DNA from: Microvelia longipes
Lineage: Eukaryota > Arthropoda > Insecta > Hemiptera > Veliidae
DNA: 64,000 bases
Direction of reading: 5' to 3'
NCBI GenBank assembly: GCA_018340805.1
Contig: JACMZG010001913.1
Span: 32,703,257-32,767,256 of the forward strand
Shown: positions 1 to 11,000 of the stretch, piece by piece
Layout: every line of letters begins with the position of its first letter
Position numbering within the stretch: position 1 is the stretch's first letter
Notes under the pieces: generated by a model
The model's database searches: none
The model's input: the letters and a program-made list of their open reading frames with translations, nothing else
What the model was told of the DNA's origin: nothing
Made by a program: the position numbers and the translations under genes

Positions 1-44
1 TTTTCTCTCTTTTTCAATAAAATTTTCTTCCTCTTGATTGATTT

Positions 45-123
45 CTATTGGCTTACAGTATATGCATTTCAAATCTACAACCAATCAAAATTAATACACA
101 CATACACTCGTAGTATATAAATA
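45..123 (+). promoter_or_regulatory. CCAAT and TATA elements upstream of the left Polinton gene
   Basis: An inverted CCAAT (ATTGG, about 48-52), a CCAAT (81-85) and a TATATAAATA box (114-123) lie just ahead of the plus-strand gene that starts near 150. A pyrimidine tract ending in CAG at 141-150 resembles a splice acceptor, so a short 5' leader intron is possible. The same TATA plus CCAAT layout recurs ahead of the minus-strand gene at 16719. That recurrence is why I treat it as a promoter rather than chance in AT-rich DNA. Confidence 0.4.
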
Positions 124-150
124 AAAATTATAAAATTAATCACTTTTTCA

Positions 151-926
151 GAAATGAATAAATTGAAAAGTACCATGTAAAAAATACTTCATTGAAACAA
201 TATGAAATGTTGAAGCAGCTCGACATATGTAAACAAGATAATCCGGATGAAGATGATAATTCTATAGATATGTATAATGAAAGAATGAAGATTCAAGCAG
301 TAGTCAATCAGAGTTATACATTGAATTACTTGGACAACTTATCCAGATGCGTTGTGAACAGAGCAAATTCTTAAACGAGAATATAATTGGACCCATTCAT
401 GGAGCCGATGACTGAGATAAGCAACAATGAAATCCTAATGTATAGATATAAATTAGAGAAGAAATTGCAAAAGGGGCTCCATGCATTGATAGAGATTCAA
501 TTTCTGGACAGCCTGGTGGTTTTGAGAAAAGATGAACTCATTGAAAAACTTGATTTTAATGATAAGCAGTTAGAGAATATGACCTTTTTAATGAAACAAC
601 TGGTAAAGTTTTTCAATCTCAATCCACCAACAGCGGCAATTGAAATTTACAAGGAAGAAAAAATCAAGATTGCCAACAGATTAAACTTTGACTTGAGGTA
701 TCAGAGTCCGGAAGTTGTTGCAATCACGAAAAAGAACATAAAAATGCAGGCACTATCGATAGCATTGGGGAAACAGAGGCAGTGTAAAATAGATAGAAAT
801 AAAAATGGTAATTTCTTTTATTTTATAATACTATTAATCTGTAAATTTAGAGTTTCTCTGCAAAGTCAAGGCGTCCAAAGAGCATCAAGTTCAATGGTTA
901 TGATGGACTATATTTGTAAATGTTAA
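151..926 (+). pseudogene. Unknown Polinton-associated gene, frame-disrupted, with a candidate 43-nt intron
   Basis: I do not recognise this protein. Two open segments share one frame (about 192-374 and 387-807) but are separated by stops at 372 and 384. A second frame stays open across that junction, so a pair of small indels is likely. The second segment is lysine and leucine rich, helical in character, with no membrane segment. At 808-850 a GT...TTTAG stretch of 43 nt looks like an intron. The sequence after it reads SRRPKSIKFNGYDGLYL and stops at 919, which looks more protein-like than read-through to 926. The gene converges on the DNA polymerase gene at 1521-5757 and has a CCAAT/TATA promoter. 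A Polinton gene of unknown function is the best label. Confidence 0.45.
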
Positions 927-984
927 TTGTTGTGTTGTATATTATTGTTGTTAATTTTTTGTAAAATAAATCTTATTGTTATAA

Positions 985-1019
985 AACTTTTTTTTCTTAA
1001 AAAAAAAAAAAAAAAAAAA

Positions 1020-1074
<55 letters not shown>

Positions 1075-1190
1075 TAAAAACTTAAAAAAAAAAAAAATAA
1101 AAAAAAAAAAAAAAAAAAAAACTTATAATAAAAAAAATTTAATAAAAACTTAAAAAAGATTAAAAAAAAAAAACTTATAATGTATTACCT
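985..1190. repeat. Poly(A)/A-rich low-complexity tract
   Basis: About 200 bases are nearly all A with a few 'cttaaaa' interruptions. The tract lies between the 3' ends of two convergent genes. Its length is probably unreliable in the assembly. Confidence 0.8.
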
Positions 1191-1267
1191 TCTTGAATTA
1201 CATCACTTACAGTATGAATTATGTCAATATTCTCAATAAGTTCGTCTATTATGTAATCTAAATTCAT
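1175..1267 (-). CDS. Small ORF downstream of PolB, possible first exon
   Basis: An ATG at 1267 opens a 30-codon acidic frame beginning MNLDYIIDELIENIDII. A GTAATA donor-like site at 1188 would end an exon after 26 codons, in keeping with the short introns seen elsewhere in this element. The downstream side is poly(A)-rich and I could not find the next exon. It lies 3' of the polymerase gene on the same strand. Function unknown; it could be chance. Confidence 0.2.
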   Translation of the reverse strand: MNLDYIIDELIENIDIIHTVSDVIQEGNTL

Positions 1268-4200
1268 GATTAATAGATTATTGTTACACTTTTGTTTATA
1301 TTCAAATAATGACATGCTAACATGTACTTAACATGCGCATGTCATTTAAAAAAAAAAAAAAAAAAAATAAATAAAATAAACAAATTTCTATAATAACATT
1401 TATTTTTAAAACATATAATAACATTATTACATATATACATATATTGTTTTTTTCCTGATGTTTCTTGCTGCATCTAAAATAAAAATAATTAAATATATTT
1501 AAAATAATAATTAAATTACTTTATTCATACTCTTCTTCCTCCTGAGGCTGGATCGGATCATGGATTACGGAAAGGTACCGAAAAATGGCCATATGGGACA
1601 CTCACATTTTTTTCTTTCCAATACCTTTTATCATCAGCACTACTTAACCCTATCTTTTTAAATTTAGTGCTGAATAACTGGTGATTCTTCGACACTATCC
1701 TAAACTGATCGACCAAGACTTTTTCTTCATTATTATAACAGTCTAAATATGATTGATGATTTAGACTGCTATTTTTTAGTGATACGCCTTTTGCCTTCAA
1801 TGATTCTTTCTCTCCTAAAAGGCTGTAGCACTTTGGTCGAAGGAATATCCATTCTAGATACTTCATCCCCTTATTCTCGTCTTTGAACTTTCCTATGACG
1901 GAATTAAGTGTGTTGCTATATAGGGGATGATTTTATCATTTGAAGTATCTAGAAGTCCATCATCTTTCATTAGACTGGTTAGTTTCTCCAATTTGATGTT
2001 AACTAACTCCAAAAAGAAGCTGTCAGTATCCCCAGCTACAATATTTATTTCGCAATTTTGTTCTTTTCTGTACTTCTCGAGCTCGATGTACTGCAGCTGG
2101 TACATCCTTAACTTGCTCAGTCAAGTACAGTTTGGCCAATGTAGCTGGGGCGGTCCAAGCAAACTTCCTCCTTATTCATGAGTACAGCGATGAGATCTTC
2201 GTCTATTTTGATTGATTTTCGAAAGCCTGGTTTTGATGTGTATGTCACCAACTTCTTACTGGTGTTGCATAATCTCAATTCCATCCTATTCTTGAGATTT
2301 TCCACAGACTTGCCATACAAACTGTTGTTAAGCAGCTTGTATAGTTTTTCTCCAAATCCGTGGTACACTGCGCTCTTAATGCAGTGTTTGTCTCTATATA
2401 ATTTTCGAAAATCTTCGCTTGATTGAACTTTACAGCTCTATGGACCTTGGTGATGACTGCTCCCAGCTTAATATATATTTGTAGCAGCCTCCAGTGCACT
2501 ACGTAATTGTTTTTGGGTAATGCGTCAGTAATAATTTCTTTACTTTACTTCCTGGAGGGTTTAAGTGTTCTGCTGCTAAAGGTAGATCATTAAGATAATC
2601 CTGAACTTCTTCTGGGATAACTATGTCTACCTCCATAGTGTATCCGTATGATAAGGCTTCGAGATCCTGGGTCTTGCATTCTTCCAATACTGATTCTAAA
2701 CCAGTATGTATCCACTCAAAGTCTTTATAGGGTAATTTTTGGCTAAGGGCCCATCCATACAGATTATTTATATCGATATAAAGTAAATCTGTATTCTCAC
2801 TGGTGGTGACATGGTGTTTGTTGATGAATGTCAATCCACCCCTTATTCCCTTCAAAGAAAGTGTACATGTCGTTTGTTTAAAAGTTCTATTGGTTCGTTC
2901 AACGACATGAGGGCCGATACCCAGCTCATTCCAGGTATTCATAGAAATTCAGGGGCTCCAGTCTATTGTGTGATAATGACTTCTTTCTGAATTGTTGGAA
3001 GAAATCCGCCAATAAAAACACATCCAACTTCAAGTAAACTAACATATAGTCTAGAAGGTTCCTACATTCAGTTATTCTCCACATCTCCTGCCTTTCCATA
3101 CTCTTCATCAGTTTATCCTCCCATTTTGGTGGCATTTCTGTACATTCAACCAGAACTTGCAAACTGGTTGCATAATTATATGGGAAAATCCCCTTTGACG
3201 TTGTTATTCTCCTATCCTTAAATTCCTTCAACGCCAAAGGTGTCTCTTTTAAGGATAATACTGCTGATGCAAGGGATGAGTTTATAAATTGGTACGAATC
3301 TATAAACTTTATTGCCGGACATTTATCTTCATTTGCTCTCAAGGATAAAAATTTCTCCGATGTTGTGGGAATACATGTTAATTTCCAATCGGTAAATTTA
3401 TTTATTCCATATTTCAGTATATGGTGCAAATCGTACCCTCTTAAGTTGTGGAAAACAACGGGTAATTCTAATCTGATTTGCCTCTTAAATTGCATTTACT
3501 GCATGCTGCACCTAAATATTTACCAGTAAAATGGTCATGATCACGAACAGGTGCAGCCAAGATCTTCTTGCATAAATGGCAATTTTTGATGATCTGAATG
3601 ATTGTTCCTCTTCTCTCGTGATCATCATCGGCTTATTTCCATTCTGTCTGTAATATGGCCACTATATTTTATTAATTTCCCTAATTTCAGTCAGGAAATC
3701 ATATATGCAGTCATCTCCAACGAAATACTTGTATGTTGTTTCGTTGGTAAAGTTGTTTACTAACAACATTCCTGCTGATACTGGCATATGTTTTTGGAAG
3801 TGGACCTCATCTCTTGGAAGTACAGATTCGAAATCTGCATATACTACGTATGGTGGTGTGATAATTTTAGAGAAATCCTTAAACTCTAAATTTTTATCTG
3901 TTGGCATAGTATATAATGTTGTGCCTGTTTGTACCTTATCGCAAACTGGTACATGCTTTTCAAATGCTGCCTTATTAAAACCATTTAACAGTTAGGGACA
4001 CCATTTTGATTGTATTCTTACACCATCTCTTCACGATTCATCAGCTTGTTCAAATCCATCACAGCCGTGTAGTGATATTTATTTTTGTCTTCCAACAACA
4101 ACAAATATATCTTTTCTCCAACTACTTTCGACTTGTGGATGATGTCGACATTTGGGTGTTTGAAAATATCTTGGCCATTATCTTCCACATCTTTGGATTC

Positions 4201-5014
4201 CAAGAGAGGACATTAATGCATAATCCTGGATTTTTTCTCTCGAATTTTCTTATATTGTCCAATCTCATTGGCATGTCTGATTCATCATATACTAATTCAG
4301 ACATGTATTTTTATATACAATGTTTATTACTATGTTTCCTATCAAATTGATCCTTTTTGAGAATGGCTAAAATGCTATATAGAAAACATTTATTGTCCTT
4401 ATTCTGGATATAATTATAGCATGTTTCTTTGCGAGATTTGCCGGTGTTGGTATGTAACTATGTCCAGACAATCTGCTTATTTTTTCCACCTTTGTTATTT
4501 TGAAATTAACTCTAAAATTCTATTTAATATCCAGCTGGAGCCAAGTTCGCTTCTTATGGCAATTTTCTCGTTTAATTGTCTGATACCATCCTTGAAAAAT
4601 TCATCACTCATTGGAATTGCCCTATTTGATATTCTGCAAGTTTTTACTTCCTCATCTTTTACAAATTCGACTTCAATACCGAATTGTATTTTTACATCTT
4701 TCAGTTCTTCTATGATCTTATATAGTTGGGCAATTAAATTATCCGTAAGTATGATCTGGTTGACATTCCAGCTTGAAGTGTCGATTTTTATTATCTGGTG
4801 GCATCGGTAAAGGTCTCTTTCAATAACAACTTCATTTTAATGATGCTCCACCAATTTGATTATCATCATCGATGAATTCTTGCAAAAGGATATCATCTTC
4901 ATTCATTTCATCGATGACTTCAAAACTATTCCAATCCTCTTCTGATCCGATATTTGTTGCTTCTGGTCCATTATTTGATTTCCTGTATATTATTTGATTC
5001 TTCAGCCTCCATCT

Positions 5015-5150
5015 TGATTTCTATTTCATCATCCGATATTAAAATAATGTCTGCTTCGTCATCAGAAATCGATATAACATCTGGTTCCCTTAATTTTTAC
5101 TTCCTCGTCATCAGAAATCGTTATAACATCAGGTTCATCCTTAATTTCTA
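5015..5150 (-). other. Three SUMO-interacting-like acidic motifs in the pPolB N-terminal region
   Basis: Three successive blocks read EPDVITISDDEEVKIK, EPDVISISDDEAD and DIILISDDEIEIK. Each is a short V/I-x-V/I-I core followed at once by acidic residues and Ser, the usual form of a SUMO-interacting motif. The first lies in a frame that ends at 5062; the other two are one frameshift away. The repeated nucleotide core suggests internal duplication. Binding is inferred from motif shape only. Confidence 0.5.
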
Positions 5151-5196
5151 ACTTAATTCTCTTAGTAGGTACGGTCATATTTGATTGCTTATTTAA

Positions 5197-5417
5197 TATA
5201 TTTCTCAACAATTTCTTTTTGTTTATATTAAAACTGCTAAGGTGGTCCCTATGTGTCCTATAAAAGTCTAAATATAACCCTATACTTATTTCCCTACAGT
5301 TAGGACAGGTAAAGTACCTTTTTCCGTAAAACCATTGGCCATAGTATCCTTCCATGATACTATGGCAGTCACCATTGTGACTCGCACTTGCGCAATAGTT
5401 GTATAATTTGCATTTAT
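5197..5417 (-). other. Cys/His-rich (zinc-finger-like) segment in pPolB exon 2
   Basis: Exon 2 opens with CKLYNYC, continues with HNGDCH, and about 30 residues later has YFTCPNC. The upstream exon adds further Cys and His residues (GGCSGMPSHC). The spacing suggests one or two zinc-binding knuckles before the acidic SUMO-motif stretch. I cannot assign a named zinc-finger family. This block could also be a separate small gene whose end was lost to a frameshift. Confidence 0.4.
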
Positions 5418-5681
5418 CTAAATAATTATATTTTATTAAAAAACTTATTAAAATTGTATATATTTTTAAAAAAAATATACCATATATATATATTAAAAAA
5501 TTATAAAAATTATATATAAAAAAATTACACATAATACATTACATAATTACTATACTTACATTATATAAAATAAAAATAAAATTATATATTAATTAATACA
5601 TTACTAATACATTACTTAATACATTACGATATAAAATTATAAATATAAAATAAAATTATAAAATAAAAAGAAAAAACTAAC
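5418..5681 (-). other. Intron 1 of the pPolB gene
   Basis: A GTTAGT donor follows the 76-nt first exon, and a TTATTTAG acceptor ends at 5418. Joining the exons preserves an open phase-1 frame. The intron is almost pure A/T. The exon and donor recur in inverted orientation at 23062-23140, which supports them as real functional sequence. Confidence 0.55.
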
Positions 5682-6165
5682 GTAGGTCATCATCACAATG
5701 TGATGGCATACCCGAACAGCCTCCAAATGTATTTGATTTCATATTATTATTATTCATTTTCTAAATAAAATTATCAAATTTAATAAAAATATAAAAAAAA
5801 ATTTCTTACTCCTTAAAAGTTCACCGAATTTATAACAAGTTTTTGAAAAAGTGATAATTACCATGCAATTTATCATTCAAATCTGTGTTGTCATGGTAAT
5901 ATTTCGGTTGCTATGGTGATTACCATAGTGATTACCATGGTTACTACATTTTAAATATATTACGTTGTGGTATTTTAAATTAATTTTATTTAAAAATATA
6001 TTACGTTGTGGTATTTTAAATTAATTTTATTAAAATTTATTTATTTATTATTTTGACCCAGTTTTAAGACAAATAAGAACTAGATTTTTTTCAATACATG
6101 TATTTTTTCCAACAATTACATATAACAATAACAACACACAATATGTACAAATTCAAATTTAATCA
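5440..6165. repeat. Left arm of the inverted duplication (PolB exon 1, promoter, protease 3' flank)
   Basis: This sequence recurs in reverse complement at 22681-23343. Matched pieces, in order, are the AT-rich intron, the exon with GGCTGTTCGGGTATGCCATC, the 'ttcggtgaacttttaaggag' leader, an array of ATTACCATGG-like boxes, and 'tacatgtattttttccaaca' at the inner end. Because the match runs through a coding exon into its intron, it is a duplicated gene start and not a classical Polinton terminal inverted repeat. Confidence 0.85.
5851..5955 (-). promoter_or_regulatory. X-box-like palindrome array in the PolB upstream region
   Basis: Within about 100 bp there are five related boxes: ATTACCATGCAAT, GTTGTCATGGTAAT, GTTGCTATGGTGAT, ATTACCATAGTGATT and ATTACCATGGTTAC. 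They resemble imperfect RFX X-boxes (GTNRCC, short spacer, RGYAAC). The array lies about 100-200 bp upstream of the pPolB start codon and is kept in the inverted copy at 22879-22980. RFX binding is inferred from the consensus only. Confidence 0.45.
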
Positions 6166-6289
6166 TATTGAATCTTCATACGTTTTTCACATGGATTTCT
6201 CTTTAATTGAATCACACGTAACATTTTTTCTTTTCTTTCTTGTAATCTAAAATTAAAGTAAATTAGTAATTTATTGTATTAAATTTACT

Positions 6290-6586
6290 TTAATTTTCAA
6301 CCGGTAATTGTTTTGGCTGTTCAGTATTAATTTCTTTGGTTAATTTCATTTTCTTCTGTGTTGGTTTATCTATATGTGATCTTTTTCTTAATTTCTTCAA
6401 TACTTTTTCCCATCCTAATGCTCCTGGTAATGGGAATAATAGTGGCTCCGTCATATCCTTCAATGCTTTCATATAATTGAAATTATCCATCTTTGATGCT
6501 TTCTTTAACCCTTTTTTCAATTCTTTCAGTTTCCACTGTCTCTCTGCTTGTTCTATCGAATTCCAAAATAAAGATTGTTTCTCCAT
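6290..6586 (-). CDS. Lysine-rich 98-residue protein of unknown function
   Basis: An intact ORF starts at an ATG directly after a poly(T) tract. It begins MEKQSLFWNSIEQAERQWK and is very basic, with KELKKGLKKASK and VLKKLRKRSHIDKPTQKK. It is helix-prone at the N-terminus and has no membrane segment or recognisable domain. A TATA-like element on the minus strand lies around 6640-6650. It sits directly inside the left inverted arm, among scrambled Polinton pieces, so it may be an accessory or DNA-packaging protein of the element. That role is inference. It is one of the few unbroken frames in the cluster. Confidence 0.45.
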   Translation of the reverse strand: MEKQSLFWNSIEQAERQWKLKELKKGLKKASKMDNFNYMKALKDMTEPLLFPLPGALGWEKVLKKLRKRSHIDKPTQKKMKLTKEINTEQPKQLPVEN

Positions 6587-6780
6587 TTATTTAGTTTTTT
6601 TTTTTTTTAACAAAGTGATTTTGAATTATGAGTGAATATTGTTTATATAGTAATTTTACTTGTGCGGATAAGCTTTATTGAATGTATATTTAGTTCATGT
6701 GTGTGTGTATATCTTTTTATGTATGTATTTAAACTATATAGAAACCAAATAAAACAATAATTATGACACATATATATAAA

Positions 6781-6945
6781 AGAAAATCCGGTATTTGTAC
6801 AAAGTTTAAGAAAATAGGTTTAAGCATTGCTGATGATAAGAGGTGCTGGAGTGAAAATTAAAAGTATACCTTATGGGTACTATAGCGTACCTTTTCCCAT
6901 AAACCACGATCCGATCGATCCTCAGAAGATGAAGAATTTGAGTAA
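6781..6945 (+). pseudogene. Second copy of the pPolB C-terminus (fragment)
   Basis: The plus strand reads CTKFKKIGLSIADDKRCW, then after one frameshift IPYGYYSVPFPINHDP. This parallels FSTKFKKIGLSSADDKRYW and VPYGHFSVPF in the minus-strand gene at 1558-1866. The 3' flank is related too: both copies have TAA, then a GTA...AG short-intron-like stretch, then a 'cagcaagaaa...acatcag' segment. The polymerase upstream of this tail is absent. The fragment comes from a different, deleted Polinton copy in opposite orientation. Confidence 0.75.
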
Positions 6946-7316
6946 AGTATGTAATTATTCTACTAATTATAAATATTTATTTTAATGTTTATTTTATATA
7001 CAGCAAGAAAGAAACATCAGCAGCAAGAAAATGAAATATATATGTATATATATATATGTATATATAAGTGTTATTTATATGTTGTACAAATAAATGTTGA
7101 TATATCATATTGTCTTTCTTTTCGTTATTTTATGCGCCTGATGTGAGCATGTTATATACAAACATTTAACGGATAATCATACAATTAATCATTATAGGTC
7201 CCTAAAAAGGACAGGTATTCGTTCACATTTTATTTTCAAAATGTACATTTCTTTCTGTAATTGCAGATGTTGATGGTTGATCATTCAAATATTAGAAAGT
7301 GATTGTAACACATACA

Positions 7317-7621
7317 TTATTTGAAATGAGCCAATATAATTGGTAGCAATGTTGTTAGAAATCTACCATCTTGTTCATACATAACTTTTCTCATTAATCT
7401 TCTATTCTTACTATTTGCAAACAATAGTAACGAATTTTTATATCTCTTCAATGATTCATTTTGTGTCTTGTTTATAACTATCTTCCACCAACAATATCAT
7501 TGATAATGTCAAGTAAATCATCAACTACAAATGTTGGAAATGATTTCAACATTCGCATTCTCATTTGTTTTGGTGCTTTGAGCAATACATTTAAAAACGG
7601 AATACTTCTATCTAACTTCAT
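7317..7621 (-). pseudogene. Second, degenerate copy of the two small genes that precede the integrase
   Basis: From the ATG at 7621 the frame reads through LKSFPTFVVDDLLDIIND. The plus-strand gene at 18256 has LQSFPTFVVDDLLEIIIN at the matching position. Further along, MYEQDGRFLTTLLPIILAHF (7317-7380) corresponds to the small hydrophobic peptide at 18434. Stops and a frameshift interrupt the middle. No integrase follows, so the copy is truncated. It is on the opposite strand from the main structural block and shows at least one more rearranged Polinton here. Confidence 0.7.
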
Positions 7622-8009
7622 TTTTAGCTAAATATATTATACTAGCTGATTGTTTATAGAGATTTCAATTACTTAAGAAAATTATTAGGTTACTTTATTG
7701 TCTGATATACACAATACCTCAAATAAACATGAAGTATTACTTAATTGAAACATAATACAAATCAATCCATTGAAATACTACAAAACCAATAAATTTTTTT
7801 AAGATTTATAAATTTAAATTATTATCCGCTAAGTCAATAGATACAAATACTAGTAATAATGTACAGATTTATAGTGTATCTATCATGTTACTATAATTTA
7901 TTGAGTATTTATTAGGTTCCGTACACACTACATACATAAGCAATGAAATATTATAATGATTTAGTAGAATTGTTAGACATATTAATAGATGTCATGTAAA
8001 TTTAAACAA
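7622..8009. other. AT-rich spacer before the satellite array
   Basis: No gene is visible. Short degenerate pieces such as 'aaatactac' and 'attaaat' resemble the outer, decayed edge of the array that follows. The matching right edge at 15110-15690 has similar composition. Confidence 0.4.
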
Positions 8010-11000
8010 ATTGCAACCACCCCTAAAAATTTAACAAAATTGCAAGCATCCTACATAAAATACACAAAATTGCATCCAATTGCATAAAATATGCAAGAAA
8101 TTGCAAGCATAAAAAATACACAAAATTGCAACACCTAAAATAAATTGCAAAAAAAAAATACAAAAATTGCAAGCAAAAATACACAAAAATTGCAAGCATC
8201 CTTAAAAAATACACAAAATGCAACCTACAAATACACAAAATTGCAAGCTACTCTTAAAAAATACAGCAAAATTGCAAGCATCCTATTAAAATACACAAAA
8301 ATTGCAAGCTACTCTTAAAAATACACAAAATTGCAAGCTACTCTTAAAAAATACAGCAAAATTATCCTACATAAATACACAAAATTGCAAGCACTCTTAA
8401 AATACAAATTGCAAGCAATAAAATACACAAAATTGCAAGCAAAATTGCATAAAAATACACAAAATTGCAAGCTACTCTTAAAAAAATACAAAATTGCAAG
8501 CATCCTCATAAAATACACAAAATTGCAAGCATCCCTTAAAAAATATTACAAAATTGCAAGCATCCTATAAAATACACAAAAATTGCAAGCTACTCTTAAA
8601 GATTTTCAAATTCCATGTAAACATAGGGAAAAAGGTAAAAAATTGCAAGCATCCTACATAAAAACACAAATTGCAAGCTACTCTTAAAAAATACAAAAAT
8701 TGCAAGCATCCTATATAAATACACAAAAATTGCAAGGCTTACTCAAATAAATTATCCTAATAAAATACACAAAATTGCAAGCTACTCTTAAAAAATACAG
8801 CAAAATTGCAAGCATCCTATAAAATACACAAAAATTGCAAGCATCCTTAAAAAATAACAAAATTGCAAGCATCCTTATAAAAAACACAAAAATTGCAAGC
8901 TTAAAGATTTTCAAATTCCCATGTAAAACATAGGGAAAAAGGTACAAAATTGCAAGCATCCTACATAAAATACACAAAAATTGCAAGCATCCAAAATTAC
9001 AAAAATTGCCTCTTAAAAAATACAACAAAAATGCAAGCATCCCTTAAAAATTTAACAAAAATTGCAAATCCTAAAAATACACAAAAATTGCAAGCTACTC
9101 TTTAAAAAAATACACAAAATTGCAAGCATCCTATAAAAATACACAAATTGCAAGCAAATTGCATCCTACATAAAATACAAAAATTGCAAGCTACTCTTAA
9201 AAAAATACACAAAATTGCAAGCATCCTTCATAAAATACAAAAATTGCAAGCATCCTTAAAAAATATTACAAAATTGCAAGCATCCTATAAAATACACAAA
9301 AATTGCAAGCACTCTTAAAATTATTCAAAATTGCATCTAACAAAAACACAAAAATTGCAAGCATCCTATAAAATACACAAAATTGCAAGCTCCTTAAAAA
9401 TACACAAAATTGCAAGCATCCTATAAAAATACACAAAATTGCAAGCATCCCTAAAAAATCATTAAATTGCAACATCCTAATAAAAATACACAAAATTGCA
9501 AGCTCCTTAAAAAAATACAAAATTGCAAGCATCCTATAAAAAATACACAAATTGCAAGCAAAAAAATATTCACAAAATTGCAAGCATCCTTCATAAAATA
9601 CACAAAAATTGCAAGCTACTCTTAAAGATTTCAAATTTGAAACATAAATACAAAAATTGCAAGCATCCTAAATAAAATACACAAAATTGCAAGCTACTCT
9701 TAAAATACAGCAAAATTGCAAGCATCCTATATAAAATACACAAAAATTGCAAGCTACTCTTAAAAAATACACAAAATTGCAAGCATCTTAAAAATACACA
9801 AAATGCAAGCAATTGCAAGCTACTCTTAAAAATAACAAAAATTGCAAAGCATCCTTATAAAATACACAAAAATTGCAAGCAGAAAAATATTACCAAAATT
9901 GCAAGCATCCTTCATAAAATACACAAAATTGCAAGATTACTCTTAAAGATTTTCAAATTGCCCATGTAAAACATAGAAATAAGTACAAAGAATTGCAGCA
10001 TCCTACATAATACCAAAAAACTTGCAAGCATCCTAATGAAATATACAAAAATTTGCAAGTTACTCTTAAAATACAACAAAATTGCAGATGCCCTTAAAAT
10101 ATTTAACCAAAATGCAACCTATCCTTTCATTAAAAATACACAAAAATTGCAAGCTACTCTTAAAAAATAACAGCAAAAATTGCAAGCATCCTATATAAAT
10201 TACTACAAAATTGCAAATGCCGCTTAAAAATATTACAAAATTGCAACCATCTTACATAAAATACACAAAATTGCAAGCTACTCTTAAAAAATACACAAAA
10301 ATTGCAAGCATCCTCATAAAATACACAAAAATTGCAAGCATCCTTAAAAATATTACAAAATTGCAAGCACCTTCATAAAATACACAAAAATTGCAACTCT
10401 CTTAAAGATTTTCAAATTCCCATGTAAAACATAGGGAAAAAGGTACAAAAATTGCAAGCATCCTACAAAAATACACAAAATTGCAAGCTACTCTTAAAAA
10501 ATAGCCAAAATTGCAAGCATCCTATATAAAATACACAAAATTTGCAAGCATTAAAAAAACAGCAAAATTGCAAGCTACTCTTAAAAATAACAAAATTGCA
10601 AAATCCTATAAAATACACAAATTGCAAGCTACTCTTAAAAATACAGCAAATTCAGCTTATAAAATACACAAAAAATTGCAAGCATCCTTAAAAAATATTA
10701 CAAAATTGCAACATCTTCATAAAATACACAAAAATTGCAAAGGATACTCTTAAAGATTTTCAAATTCCATGTAAAACATAGAAAAATAGGTACAAAAATT
10801 GCAACCATCCTACATAAAATACACAAAATTGCAAGCATCCTTATGAAATATACAAAAATTGCAAGTTACTTCCTAAAAATACAACAAAAATTGCAAGCAT
10901 CCCTTAAAATATTTAACAAAAATTGCAACCATCCTTCATAAAATACACAGAAATTGCAAGCTACTCTTAAAAAATACGCAAAAATGCAAGCACCATATAA

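Larger units (their letters stand above)
1521..5757 (-). pseudogene. Protein-primed family B DNA polymerase of a Polinton/Maverick (pPolB), frameshifted
   Basis: The gene encodes the replicative polymerase that would copy the element by protein priming. Hallmarks appear in order on the minus strand: Exo I YADFE (3827-3841), Exo II HNLRGYD (3430-3450), Exo III YLKLDVFLLADFF (about 3000-3055), motif A YIDINNLYGWAL (2745-2780), motif B LLNNSLYGKSVEN (2297-2335) and motif C GDTDSFF (about 2010-2033). All listed catalytic acidic residues are present. The N-terminal part (4000-4850) matches the conserved pre-exonuclease region of Polinton polymerases. The first exon (5682-5757) and a 264-nt intron join in phase to a Cys/His-rich exon 2. 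The reading frame changes many times between 1560 and 5100, so no intact product can be made from this copy as given. The tail ends EEEEYE in a frame shifted near 1565. Confidence 0.9.
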
